Made by a program: the position numbers and the translations under genes. 64,000 nucleotides of DNA, from the NCBI GenBank assembly GCA_020636105.1, contig JACJYL010000002.1, forward strand, positions 62,001 to 126,000, given 5' to 3'. Numbering within the stretch: position 1 is the first letter of the stretch; each line of letters opens with the position of its first letter. The notes under the pieces were generated by a model. It saw only the letters and a list, made by a program, of their open reading frames with translations. It made no database searches and was not told where the DNA came from. Of this stretch, positions 52,895-61,872 are shown one piece after another. Source of the DNA: Lewinellaceae bacterium. Its GTDB lineage: Bacteria > Bacteroidota > Bacteroidia > Chitinophagales > Saprospiraceae.

Positions 52895-54820
52895 ATGAAA
52901 TTATATACAACATTAGAGCAACAACTCAAGAAAGAACCCAACTTCGTGACAGACAACGGAGAACTGAAAAAATGGGTGGTGCTGAACAAAGCACAGAACT
53001 TTGACGAAGAATTGATTGGACTGTTGCTCGACAATGCAGACCTGAAAGAAAAGTTTTTTGTAAACGTGAAAGGCACGTTGGTTTTTAACCAAAACTTGTT
53101 TGTGCAGTTTTTGGAGCAGAAAAACTATCTAAACGACAGCTACACCCAATACAAAAACAAGGTTGGACTGACCATTGACGGCAAATACCTGAAACAACGC
53201 AACGAAGTAGCTTTGGTGTGGCCGTTTAAGGACTGCATTTTGGAAGGCGGACAAAGCCGTGAAGAAGACAAACGAGAAGAAATTTTCTTTAATGAAATTT
53301 TAGCACAAGACGAAATTACTCAGCTTTTAGAGCCAAAAGTTTTGACCAATGCCAAACGCATTGACAAAGACGGAGAAAAACCAGTCGACCAATTTAACCG
53401 AAACGAAAACGGCACAATAACCGACAACCTGATTATTAAAGGCAACAACCTTTTAGCCTTGCACACGCTGAAAGAAGAATTTGCAGGAAAAGTAAAACTG
53501 ATTTATATAGACCCGCCATATAACACAGGTAATGACAGTTTTCAATACAATGATTCATTCAATGAAAGCACTTGGTTAACCTTTATGAAAAATCGGCTTG
53601 AAATTGCAAGGGACTTGTTATCGAAAGATGGGAAAATGTTTATACAGTGTGATGATAATGAACAAGCATATCTTAAGATTTTGATGGACGAAGTCTTTAA
53701 ACCACAGAATTTTGTGGAAACATTTGTTTGGAAGAATACTGATAATGCACCAGCTCTTTCAAAGAAGACACGTAAAAATCTTGAATTTATACATTGCTAT
53801 GAAAAGGTTCTTGATACAAGTAAAGGATATGTTGGAAGAGATAGTGATAATGATGATGCACCATTGTTAAATAGTGGTAACCCAATAACTGTTTTGAAAT
53901 TCGAACCAGAAATTATACAGTTTAGAATTCCCGATGGTAATTATCCCAAAGGAAGTTATGATAAAGTTGAGCTACTTGATGACTTGGTCGTTAAAAAAGG
54001 AAAAAACGAGGACACAATTAGATTGAAAGGTCGATTCAAATGGCAACAATCATTTTTGGATACCGAAGTTAGCAATGGAACGTATTTTTTAATCAAATCA
54101 AATAAATTTTCTATTAGGTATCAAAGGGAAATCGCTTCGAATATGGCACCTGATAAATTAATTGATGAGATTTATCTCTCAAAAGCCATAGGTGTAGAAA
54201 CAAATGAAGATTCAAAAAAGCACATTGATTCTCTTAATCTTAATTTTAATTCTTATCCCAAGCCCGAATCTTTGATTGGCTTTTTAATAAAGGCAGTTAC
54301 AGAAGAAGGAGACCTTATTTTGGACTATCATTTAGGAAGTGGAACTACGGCATCTACAGCCCACAAAATGAAACGCCAATATATAGGCATAGAGCAAATG
54401 GATTACATTGAAACAGTTGCAGTCGAAAGGCTTAAAAAGGTAATGGATGGAGAACAAGGCGGTATTTCAAAATCCGTCAATTGGCAAGGTGGTGGTTCAT
54501 TCGTCTATCTCGAACTCAAGAAATACAATCAAAATTTCATTGAGCAGATTGAAGATGCCAAAGACACCAAAGCACTTTTGAATGTTTGGGAACAGATGAA
54601 AACCAAAAGTTTCTTGAATTACAATGTGGACATTAAGAAGCAAGACGAGCATTTGGAAGAATTTAAAGCCTTGAGCCTTGCTGAGCAGAAACAACACCTT
54701 TGCGAACTATTGGACAAAAACCAATTGTATGTAAATCTTACTTCGCTCAATGATACCGACTTTGCTTGTACCGAAGACGAAAAGAAAGTAACCAAAGATT
54801 TTTACCAAATTAAAAAGTAA
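52895..54820 (+). CDS. Type III DNA-adenine methyltransferase Mod (cassette 8)
   Basis: 641 aa. Beta-class order: motif IV YIDPPYNTGNDSF near residue 203 precedes motif I DLILDYHLGSGTT near 475; the Asp-Pro-Pro-Tyr active site transfers a methyl group to adenine N6. EVGNKF-type N terminus (about 1-100) and a central target-recognition region (about 270-440). Mod also supplies DNA recognition for the restriction complex. The next gene starts 4 bp downstream. Confidence 0.95.
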   Translation: MKLYTTLEQQLKKEPNFVTDNGELKKWVVLNKAQNFDEELIGLLLDNADLKEKFFVNVKGTLVFNQNLFVQFLEQKNYLNDSYTQYKNKVGLTIDGKYLKQRNEVALVWPFKDCILEGGQSREEDKREEIFFNEILAQDEITQLLEPKVLTNAKRIDKDGEKPVDQFNRNENGTITDNLIIKGNNLLALHTLKEEFAGKVKLIYIDPPYNTGNDSFQYNDSFNESTWLTFMKNRLEIARDLLSKDGKMFIQCDDNEQAYLKILMDEVFKPQNFVETFVWKNTDNAPALSKKTRKNLEFIHCYEKVLDTSKGYVGRDSDNDDAPLLNSGNPITVLKFEPEIIQFRIPDGNYPKGSYDKVELLDDLVVKKGKNEDTIRLKGRFKWQQSFLDTEVSNGTYFLIKSNKFSIRYQREIASNMAPDKLIDEIYLSKAIGVETNEDSKKHIDSLNLNFNSYPKPESLIGFLIKAVTEEGDLILDYHLGSGTTASTAHKMKRQYIGIEQMDYIETVAVERLKKVMDGEQGGISKSVNWQGGGSFVYLELKKYNQNFIEQIEDAKDTKALLNVWEQMKTKSFLNYNVDIKKQDEHLEEFKALSLAEQKQHLCELLDKNQLYVNLTSLNDTDFACTEDEKKVTKDFYQIKK

Positions 54821-54824
54821 GCAA

Positions 54825-57383
54825 ATGGCATTTCTACACGAAATATTCAATAATCCATTTGCTAAAAGAGCTTTAGCACAGGTTGATTTACCCAATTGGA
54901 TAAGTGACAATTTAAAACCCGGATTTGGTCAAAGACCATATCAGATTGAAGCTTTTAAGCGATACATATACTTAGACCAAGAAGATTTAGAAGAAAAGCC
55001 CAAAAGACCTTACCATTTGCTTTACAATATGGCAACGGGTAGCGGAAAGACTTTAATAATGGCAGGTTTGATGTTGCACCTTTACCAAAAAGGCTATCGC
55101 AACTTTTTGTTTTTCGTAAACAGCAATAATATCATTCAGAAAACCAAAGACAATTTTCTCAATCCGCAGGCTTCAAAATACTTGTTCAATAACAAAATTG
55201 TGATTGACGGAAAAGAAGTGCTAATCAAAGAGATTGACAACTTCGAAGAAGCCGACAATGAGAATATCAATTTGAAGTTTACCACCATTCAACAGCTTCA
55301 TATTGACCTGAACAACACCAAAGAAAACAGCGTAACCTACGAAGATTTTAAGGACAAGAAATTGGTTTTAATTGCTGACGAAGCTCACCACTTGGTAGCA
55401 GGAACAAAATCGGGGAATATGTTCGGCAGTTGGGAAGACACCGTGAAGAAAATTCACGATTCTAATTTTGAAAATATCTTATTGGAGTTTACGGCAACCA
55501 TTGACACTGACACGGCAGAATTAGTCAAACACTATCAAGATAAGGTAATTTTTAAATACGACCTTGCTCAATTCCGTATTGACAAATATTCCAAAGAAAT
55601 TAACCTTATTCGTTCCTTATATAACGAACAAGATAGAATTATCCAAGCCGTAATTTTGAACTTGTATAGGCAAGAATTGGCTACTTCAAACAATATCAAT
55701 TTGAAGCCAGTAATTCTATTCAAAGCCAAAAGAACTATTAAAGAATCGGAACAAAATAAAGAGAACTTTCACCAATTGATTGATGATTTTTCGGTGGCAA
55801 TGGTAGAGAAAATTCAAAAGACTTCTACCGTTCCAATCGTTCAAAAGGCTTTCCGTTTTTTTGAATCCAAAGGGATTTCAGCCAACGAAATTGTTAAACG
55901 CATTCAAGCAAATTTCAGATTTGAAAATTGCCTAAGTGCAAACAATGACGCAGAAGCCGAGAAAAACCAAATTTTGCTCAACACATTGGAAGATGAAAAC
56001 AATCCTATCCGTGCCGTTTTTGCCGTTCAAAAATTAAATGAAGGTTGGGACGTTTTGAATTTATTTGACATTGTTCGCCTTTATGAAGACCGAGACGGAA
56101 AAGATGGCAAACCAGGAAAGACAACACTTTCAGAAGCCCAGTTAATTGGTCGTGGTGCGAGATATTATCCGTTTGCCTTAGAAGAAGGACAAGACAAGTT
56201 TACCCGAAAATTTGATGATGATATTTCAAACGATTTAAAGGTGTTAGAAGAATTATATTACCATACCAAAGAAGATAGCCGTTACATTTCGGAATTGAAG
56301 AAAGCTCTTGTAGATTCGGGTATTTATGAAGATGAAGCAAATTTGGTTCAGCTCAATTTATTCTTAAAGCCTGATTTTAAGAAAACAGATTTTTACAAAG
56401 ACGGACACGTTTTCTTCAATAAGAAAATTCCAAAGAGTTTTGACAATATTAAATCGTTTGCCGATTTAGGAGTTACGAAAACCAACTATCGTCACACATT
56501 ATCTTCGGGAGTTGGCAGAATGTCAAGTGCCTTTTTTGAAATGGAGCCGACACAATCCAATGATGAAGTAATTAAAACCAAAGATGTTAAGCTGACTGAA
56601 ATTCCGAAAAACACAATCCGTTTTGCATTAAGCCAAAACCCGTTTTTCTACTTTGACGGTTTAACACATTACTTTCCAAGCGTTGGTTCACTTTCAAACT
56701 TCATTGATAGCAATGACTTTTTAGCAGGTTTAGAAATCACCTTTAGCGGAACACCTGACCGACTAAAAGAAATTAGCCATTTTGACTATTTGCAAGCGTT
56801 AAACGGACTTTTGCAAAACATTGAAGCAGACATAAAAGGCAATTCAACAGAATATGAAGGTTCAGACTATATCAAAGAACCAATTCATAAAGTATTCAAA
56901 GACAAAGAAATCAAGGTTTATAAAGACAGCGAACGAGCAAACGGCCAAGAAACATTGGTAGCCAACGAGCCTTGGTACGTTTATAATGCCAATTATGGCA
57001 CAAGTGAAGAAAAGAAATTTGTAGAACTGTTTTCCAGACGATTTGAAGGACTGAATCAAAAGTTTGAAAACATTTACCTAATCCGAAACGAAAGAGAAAT
57101 TAAAATCTTCGACAAATTCGGAAGAGCTTTTGAGCCAGACTTTTTACTATTCTGTAAACAACGTGACGGAGAACAAATGACTTTTCAAGTTTTCATAGAG
57201 CCAAAAGGAGAACATTTAAAAGGATACGACAAATGGAAAGAAGACTTTTTGAATGAAATCAGAGCAGAACAAAAGACAGTCAAAATCCATACAGACACTT
57301 ATTTGATAACAGCCGTTCCATTCTATAATTACAATAACGAAAATGAATTTAAGACAACATTAGAAAACACATTAAACGAATAG
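54825..57383 (+). CDS. Type III restriction endonuclease Res (cassette 8)
   Basis: 852 aa. Superfamily 2 helicase: Walker A YNMATGSGKTLIMAG near residue 67, DEAH box ADEAHH near 183, motif III LLEFTATIDT near 220, motif VI LIGRGARYYPF near 443. The C-terminal nuclease domain has FEPDFLLF and VFIEPKGEHL near 770-795, the PD-(D/E)xK pattern. It translocates along DNA and cuts when two head-to-head unmodified sites meet. Complete and apparently intact. Confidence 0.94.
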   Translation: MAFLHEIFNNPFAKRALAQVDLPNWISDNLKPGFGQRPYQIEAFKRYIYLDQEDLEEKPKRPYHLLYNMATGSGKTLIMAGLMLHLYQKGYRNFLFFVNSNNIIQKTKDNFLNPQASKYLFNNKIVIDGKEVLIKEIDNFEEADNENINLKFTTIQQLHIDLNNTKENSVTYEDFKDKKLVLIADEAHHLVAGTKSGNMFGSWEDTVKKIHDSNFENILLEFTATIDTDTAELVKHYQDKVIFKYDLAQFRIDKYSKEINLIRSLYNEQDRIIQAVILNLYRQELATSNNINLKPVILFKAKRTIKESEQNKENFHQLIDDFSVAMVEKIQKTSTVPIVQKAFRFFESKGISANEIVKRIQANFRFENCLSANNDAEAEKNQILLNTLEDENNPIRAVFAVQKLNEGWDVLNLFDIVRLYEDRDGKDGKPGKTTLSEAQLIGRGARYYPFALEEGQDKFTRKFDDDISNDLKVLEELYYHTKEDSRYISELKKALVDSGIYEDEANLVQLNLFLKPDFKKTDFYKDGHVFFNKKIPKSFDNIKSFADLGVTKTNYRHTLSSGVGRMSSAFFEMEPTQSNDEVIKTKDVKLTEIPKNTIRFALSQNPFFYFDGLTHYFPSVGSLSNFIDSNDFLAGLEITFSGTPDRLKEISHFDYLQALNGLLQNIEADIKGNSTEYEGSDYIKEPIHKVFKDKEIKVYKDSERANGQETLVANEPWYVYNANYGTSEEKKFVELFSRRFEGLNQKFENIYLIRNEREIKIFDKFGRAFEPDFLLFCKQRDGEQMTFQVFIEPKGEHLKGYDKWKEDFLNEIRAEQKTVKIHTDTYLITAVPFYNYNNENEFKTTLENTLNE

Positions 57384-57406
57384 AAATGCCAACGCTAAAA
57401 GCCATA

Positions 57407-57458
57407 CACATTTGCAATTCGCACCAGCCAACACACAAGCCAAAAATTGCAAAAGAGT
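57407..57458 (+). repeat. RM-bracketing hairpin repeat, copy 3
   Basis: 52 bp, nearly identical to copy 2 (stem TTTGCAATT / AATTGCAAA). It follows the Res stop by 24 bp and pairs with copy 4 to flank the type III module. Direct orientation. Confidence 0.8.
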
Positions 57459-57501
57459 ATGTCTTTGCCAACGCTGACAGACGACCGAAAAAGAAGTACG
57501 A

Positions 57502-57638
57502 CCGCACAACACTGTATAAGCGTAATGCGGGCTGAACAGCTAAAAATGAGCATTTTTGCTCCTAAGAAACTTTGCGGTGGGCGGACAGTGAATTGCTCCG
57601 AAATCCCGCACTACGCTTATACTTGACCGTTATCGGTC
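57502..57638 (+). repeat. attC-like site 8
   Basis: 137 bp. Left core CCGCACAAC matches GTTGTGCGG at 52512, so XRE-Mod-Res is one cassette of 5.1 kb. Right core GTTATCGGTC. Arms GTATAAGCGTAATGCGGG / CCCGCACTACGCTTATAC. Confidence 0.9.
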
Positions 57639-57691
57639 AGGCTAAAAACCAACACCAATATTATTACTAAGTAAAAGGGTTAAATTTTAGA

Positions 57692-58483
57692 ATGAAAGTA
57701 CAAATTTATAAAGTCAAAAATCCGATCAGTTGTGTTTCAGAAATCGTAGAAATAAACTCAGATCTAGCAACTGATACTTTGACACACTTTGTACCACCTT
57801 TTGGGAGCCCTGAAATTATTCTATTCATTGGGCATGAGCATCAAATAAAAAATGTTTCCATTACTAATGGACTAATCAAAGGATTGTACAACATTTCTCA
57901 AAAAATTGAATTTTCACCAAATTATCATTTTATTACTATTCGATTACAGCCCTATGGATTAAGGCAATTATTCAATATAAATACAACAGAGTTAAATAAT
58001 TCAGTAATAGATATTCAAAGTCATCCAATTGGAGAAGTACTGTTAAATATCACAAAAGCAATAGACAAACTAGAAGTTTCTACAGCAAATAATTTAGTTA
58101 ATATTATAGAGCAATTTTCTATCTATCCCGTGTCCACATCAACAAAAACATTTATCAAAAATACTTCTGAAACAATCTACACAACTGTAAAAGACATAAT
58201 TTTTGAAAGCGGTATTGGTCTAAGAACCTTACAACGCAATTTTAAAAAAGAAGTGGGTTTGACACCAAAAGAATACTTGAGAATAAAACGTCTGAACGCA
58301 ATAGAGCAAAAATTGTCGCAGAATGTAAATGTTTTTGAGATTATTTCCGATTTTGATTTTACAGACCAAGCCCATTTCATTAAAGATTTCAAGCAACTAC
58401 GAAATATCACACCAGCAGAAATTGTAAAAAAGAAATTATTGCTTTCCGATCAACTCGCTATTCCTGATGTAATATCAATCTAA
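57692..58483 (+). CDS. AraC-family transcriptional regulator (cassette 9)
   Basis: 263 aa. N-terminal sensor part (about 1-150) of the DUF6597 type, with FVPPFGSPEIILFIG and FITIRLQPYGLRQLF. C-terminal AraC double helix-turn-helix: GIGLRTLQRNFKKEVGLTPKEYLRIKRL and DFDFTDQAHFIKDFKQLRNITPAEI. Probably controls its two cassette partners; the methyltransferase ORF begins 2 bp after the stop. Confidence 0.9.
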   Translation: MKVQIYKVKNPISCVSEIVEINSDLATDTLTHFVPPFGSPEIILFIGHEHQIKNVSITNGLIKGLYNISQKIEFSPNYHFITIRLQPYGLRQLFNINTTELNNSVIDIQSHPIGEVLLNITKAIDKLEVSTANNLVNIIEQFSIYPVSTSTKTFIKNTSETIYTTVKDIIFESGIGLRTLQRNFKKEVGLTPKEYLRIKRLNAIEQKLSQNVNVFEIISDFDFTDQAHFIKDFKQLRNITPAEIVKKKLLLSDQLAIPDVISI

Positions 58484-58485
58484 CT

Positions 58486-59340
58486 TTGTCGCTTTTCTAC
58501 AATGAAATGTCACTTCTTGCAAAGACCTTTGCAACAAAATATCATTATATTAATAGTATGAAAAGAATTCACGCTCTTGAATGGGAAGATTTGCAATGGT
58601 TTCCTGCAAATTGGAGAGATTTTGGCACAGACTTTTTAAAGTTTATAGCTACTAAGTTTAACATATACAAACCCATTTTACCTTTAATGCAAAAGTGTTT
58701 TGACAAAAGTGGACAAAATCATTGGGTTGACTTGGCATCAGGCGGTGGCAGTGGTCTGATAGGTTTAGCTCGGGATTTAAAACAAACCAATCCAAGCTTG
58801 AAAATCACATTGACAGACTTCTATCCAAATATAAAGGCGTTTGAAAGTTTAACAAAAGAAGATCCTAATACATTCTATTATGAAAAATCATCAGTTGATG
58901 CCACAATGGTGCCTAAGCATTTACAAAATTCAGTACAGACCCTATTTGGAGCATTTCATCATTTTCGCCCTGACAAAGCTAAACAAATTTTACAAAATGC
59001 GGTCAATTCTCATTCAACTATAGCCATCTTTGAACCCGTAGGAAGAAACTTCGGAAGTTGGTTTGCCATGTTTTTTACACCGCTAAACGTGTTACTATTC
59101 ACCCCATTTATCCGTCCTATTCGTTGGAGTGTTTTACCTTTTATTTATCTGATTCCAATTGTACCTTTATACATTGTATGGGATGGAATTGCCTCTATTT
59201 TAAGAATGTACTCTAAAAATGAATTGAAAGAACTTGTTAGTTCATTAGAAAATGTCGACTCCTATGAATGGGAAATTGGCAAAACATCAGGGCAAATGCC
59301 CGTATATTATATTATTGGTTATAAACAAGACAAAAAATGA
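58486..59340 (+). CDS. SAM-dependent class I methyltransferase-like protein (cassette 9)
   Basis: 284 aa; starts at 58504 or 58558 are also possible. Motif I HWVDLASGGGSGLIGLARDL (about residue 80-98) and LTDFYPN after strand 2 match the Rossmann SAM site. Two hydrophobic stretches around 190-240 suggest membrane association. Substrate unknown, probably a small molecule. Overlaps the DinB-like gene by 4 bp. Confidence 0.78.
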   Translation: MSLFYNEMSLLAKTFATKYHYINSMKRIHALEWEDLQWFPANWRDFGTDFLKFIATKFNIYKPILPLMQKCFDKSGQNHWVDLASGGGSGLIGLARDLKQTNPSLKITLTDFYPNIKAFESLTKEDPNTFYYEKSSVDATMVPKHLQNSVQTLFGAFHHFRPDKAKQILQNAVNSHSTIAIFEPVGRNFGSWFAMFFTPLNVLLFTPFIRPIRWSVLPFIYLIPIVPLYIVWDGIASILRMYSKNELKELVSSLENVDSYEWEIGKTSGQMPVYYIIGYKQDKK

Positions 59341-59873
59341 ATTGGGCACAAGAAATTGATAAAATAACATTGGTTGCGGAAATGCTGTTTAGCGGACTAA
59401 GCAGTGAACAACTAAATTGGAAACCAAATTCAGAAACTTGGAGCATTGCACAAAATTTGGAACATTTGATAGTAGTTAATGAAACTTATTATCCTGTTTT
59501 GAGTTCTTTAAAAAAAGGAACTTACAAAAAGCCCTTTTTGGCAAATTTTGGTTTTATTGTTTCATTTTTTGGGAAAACAGTTTTAAATGCCGTTAAACCT
59601 GACAGAAAGAAAAAAATGAAAACTTTTTCAATTTGGGAGCCAGGACAAAGCAGGGTAGGTATTGATATAATATCTCGTTTTAAAAAACATCAGTCCGAAC
59701 TACAAAAACAAATAAACGAAGCCAAGGAACTCCTTACTAATCGAATTGTAATTTCATCACCTGCGAGTAAAATTGTAGTTTACAGGTTAGAAATTGCATT
59801 TGACATTGTTGTAAATCACGAACAACGTCATTTGGAACAGGCTAAAGAAATCCTAAGGGAATTAAAAAAATGA
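59337..59873 (+). CDS. DinB-family four-helix protein (cassette 9)
   Basis: 178 aa. DinB/YfiT-type metal-binding bundle: His in NLEHLIVVNETYY and the late VNHEQRHLEQAKEIL give the three-His site. LNWKPNSETWSIAQ is the family hallmark W(S/T)IxQ. Such proteins are often thiol transferases or of unknown role. Coupled to the methyltransferase by an ATGA overlap, so the three cassette genes form an operon. Confidence 0.88.
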   Translation: MNWAQEIDKITLVAEMLFSGLSSEQLNWKPNSETWSIAQNLEHLIVVNETYYPVLSSLKKGTYKKPFLANFGFIVSFFGKTVLNAVKPDRKKKMKTFSIWEPGQSRVGIDIISRFKKHQSELQKQINEAKELLTNRIVISSPASKIVVYRLEIAFDIVVNHEQRHLEQAKEILRELKK

Positions 59874-59896
59874 AAAACAATTTATAAAAGCCCGAA

Positions 59897-60030
59897 CCGA
59901 TAACAGGCGTTTGGCTCAATGGCGGGTGACGTGGTTAATTGAACATTCTACCTCGCATCAACTTTTGTGGTGTATTGACAGTTTGGTGCTCCGAAGTCCG
60001 CCACTGCGCCAAGCGCCAAACCGTTGGCAG
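59897..60030 (+). repeat. attC-like site 9
   Basis: 134 bp. Left core CCGATAAC is the reverse complement of GTTATCGG at 57629. Right core GTTGGCAG. Arms GGCGTTTGGC / GCGCCAAGCGCC and AATGGCGG / CCGCCACT. Confidence 0.9.
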
Positions 60031-60042
60031 TAATAAAAATAA

Positions 60043-60771
60043 ATGAAATACGTCGATACATATGAAACCAAAGACAAAGTGAAATTTGAAGCTGTTATAG
60101 ACATCTTTGAATCTAAGAAAATACGTTACAAAAAGCTTCATGAATACAGATTAAAAGAAGAGAATGATTTTGGAGAAATATATGGCGGAGCAATAATAAG
60201 AGTAGCCCAAGACGATTTTTTGAATGCAAATCATCTATTAATTTCAAAAGGATTCAAAGAACAAATAGATTATGAAAGTGCAGAATTTAAATTAATAAGG
60301 AAGTTTAAAGAAGTCTCAAATAAAATTCCAATCTTAAATAAACTATCAAATCAAACTCAATTAATTTTGGTTGCTTTCATTTTGATATGTATATCGATTT
60401 TTTCTTTTGGAATTTTTGTTGTTAATAAATTGGAAACACCCCTAATTGGAGCAACATGGTGTGTGGGAAAAATCAAAACAGAAGAAAGAGAATTTTATCC
60501 GAACACAGATGAATTAATAATTTTTATTGGAGCTGGTTGTAAAGAAAATCTATTTTTTCATCTGGATGGTACTGTAGTATTACCTGGATTTAAAACTCCA
60601 AAAACTAAGGGCAATTGGGCATTTATTGACGATACAAAACAAGAAGTGAAGATATTTAATACTGATAAATTCGGAGATATTTATGAAGGTGTTTATAAGG
60701 TGAAAAAGAAAAAAATGAAACATGAAATCGAACTAATTTCAAAGCATTCTAAAATCATATTAAATAGATAA
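60043..60771 (+). CDS. Membrane protein with DUF2007-like N terminus (cassette 10)
   Basis: 242 aa. Residues 1-85 resemble DUF2007 putative signal-transducing domains (FEAVIDIFESKKIRYKKLHE, GGAIIRVAQDDFLNANHLL). One transmembrane helix at about 104-128, then a beta-rich extracytoplasmic domain (about 135-242; FFHLDGTVVLPGFKTPKTKG). Starts 20 bp after the boundary. Function unknown. Confidence 0.78.
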   Translation: MKYVDTYETKDKVKFEAVIDIFESKKIRYKKLHEYRLKEENDFGEIYGGAIIRVAQDDFLNANHLLISKGFKEQIDYESAEFKLIRKFKEVSNKIPILNKLSNQTQLILVAFILICISIFSFGIFVVNKLETPLIGATWCVGKIKTEEREFYPNTDELIIFIGAGCKENLFFHLDGTVVLPGFKTPKTKGNWAFIDDTKQEVKIFNTDKFGDIYEGVYKVKKKKMKHEIELISKHSKIILNR

Positions 60772-60776
60772 AACTA

Positions 60777-60862
60777 CTGCCAACAATATGGATGTCGGTC
60801 ATACTTTTTTGCCGCAGGCGCAACACAAAAAAGTACGCCGCATCCACTGGACGTTAGTAGAG
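60777..60862 (+). repeat. attC-like site 10 (short type)
   Basis: 86 bp. Left core CTGCCAAC is the reverse complement of GTTGGCAG at 60023. Right core GTTAGTAGAG. Arms GGATG / CATCC and ACTTTTTTG / CAAAAAAGT around the CCGCAGGCGCAACA loop. Confidence 0.92.
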
Positions 60863-61105
60863 ATTTTCATAAAAATAACGCCGGCGCACTTGGAAGACCG
60901 AAAATTAGAGGAGTTTAAGATGTAGTAATCATGTAAAACAACAAGTTGCAAAGCATTATTTATTTCAAAGGGTTTCTTAATTTTCGTGTGGGAATATGGG
61001 AATAAGAGAATAAGAGTGTGTTAGCAGGGCTTCTCCCCTATTGGTGCAAATATCCTCAGAGGTCGTGTGGGGCTAAGAAGTTAAGGGTTAAGGGTGTGAA
61101 AAAAC
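60863..61105. other. Cassette 11 body without a gene
   Basis: A 378-bp cassette (60854-61231, attC included) with no ORF worth calling on either strand. It may carry an RNA or promoter, or be a decayed gene. Repeated AAGGGTTAAGGGT near its end is low complexity. Confidence 0.6.
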
Positions 61106-61239
61106 CTCTACTAACACTGGCTATAGGTAATAGCTGCTGAAATTGAAAGGCAAAGACATTAACTTTAAGCAACGGGATTGTTTACGGGAAGGAAGCTACC
61201 ATTTGGCCGCTACTACCCATAGCCGAGACCGTTAGGGGC
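61106..61239 (+). repeat. attC-like site 11
   Basis: 134 bp. Left core CTCTACTAAC is the reverse complement of GTTAGTAGAG at 60853 (10 of 10). Right core GTTAGGGGC. Near copy of site 7. Confidence 0.92.
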
Positions 61240-61319
61240 AATGAAAATGAAATAATAATTCATTAATCCATAAAAAGGATATTAAACTAGAATAATAATA
61301 CAACTCAAAAAAAAAGTAA

Positions 61320-61763
61320 TTGAAATCAATAATTGTTTTGTTTTTATGTTTTTTGACAATCGGGGGCAAAGGACAAGAAAGGTGTGATTTGTCAAAATTG
61401 GAAAAAGATTCAATTAGAATCCATGCAGAAACTCGAATAAATAAATATCTAGAAATTAAAAATAGCATTCAGGACCAATCAATGTATAATTTGATTTGTG
61501 GATATATTTTACGAAGTGAGAATTTTGACAAAATGCTTATTATAGATACATGTGGTCACATAACAGCAAATCAAACGTGTTATTCTGGAGATATGATTCT
61601 TTATAATTTAAACACTCAAGATTTAGTCAGAGCTAATGAATTGTTTTCAAAAGAATTGCAGCCAGGTATTTATGAACTATATTGGAGTGCTTGGCCTTCA
61701 GGAATAAATGAAAATATGGCTAAAATGAAAGAGGAGCCCTTATGGGTTCTTTTTATAGAATAA
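61320..61763 (+). CDS. Small exported protein of unknown function (cassette 12)
   Basis: 147 aa from a TTG start; KSIIVLFLCFLTIGGKGQ is a clear signal peptide, so the start is likely right. Five Cys in the mature part suggest disulfides. No known motif. Sole gene of its 630-bp cassette. Confidence 0.65.
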   Translation: MKSIIVLFLCFLTIGGKGQERCDLSKLEKDSIRIHAETRINKYLEIKNSIQDQSMYNLICGYILRSENFDKMLIIDTCGHITANQTCYSGDMILYNLNTQDLVRANELFSKELQPGIYELYWSAWPSGINENMAKMKEEPLWVLFIE

Positions 61764-61783
61764 TCTTGGAAAAATTAACCAAA

Positions 61784-61869
61784 GCCCCTAACAATGTGGA
61801 TGTCGATCATACTTTTTTGCCGCAGGCGCAACACAAAAAAGTCCGCCGCATCCACTGAACGTTGGGCAC
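61784..61869 (+). repeat. attC-like site 12 (short type)
   Basis: 86 bp. Left core GCCCCTAAC is the reverse complement of GTTAGGGGC at 61231. Right core GTTGGGCAC. Differs from site 10 at only about four inner positions. Confidence 0.92.
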
Positions 61870-61872
61870 AAT

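Noticed and set aside
43381..61869. CRISPR array as an explanation for the repeated elements
   Set aside because: Repeats are 65-137 bp, diverse, and separated by whole genes of 0.3-5 kb, with no short uniform spacers and no cas genes.
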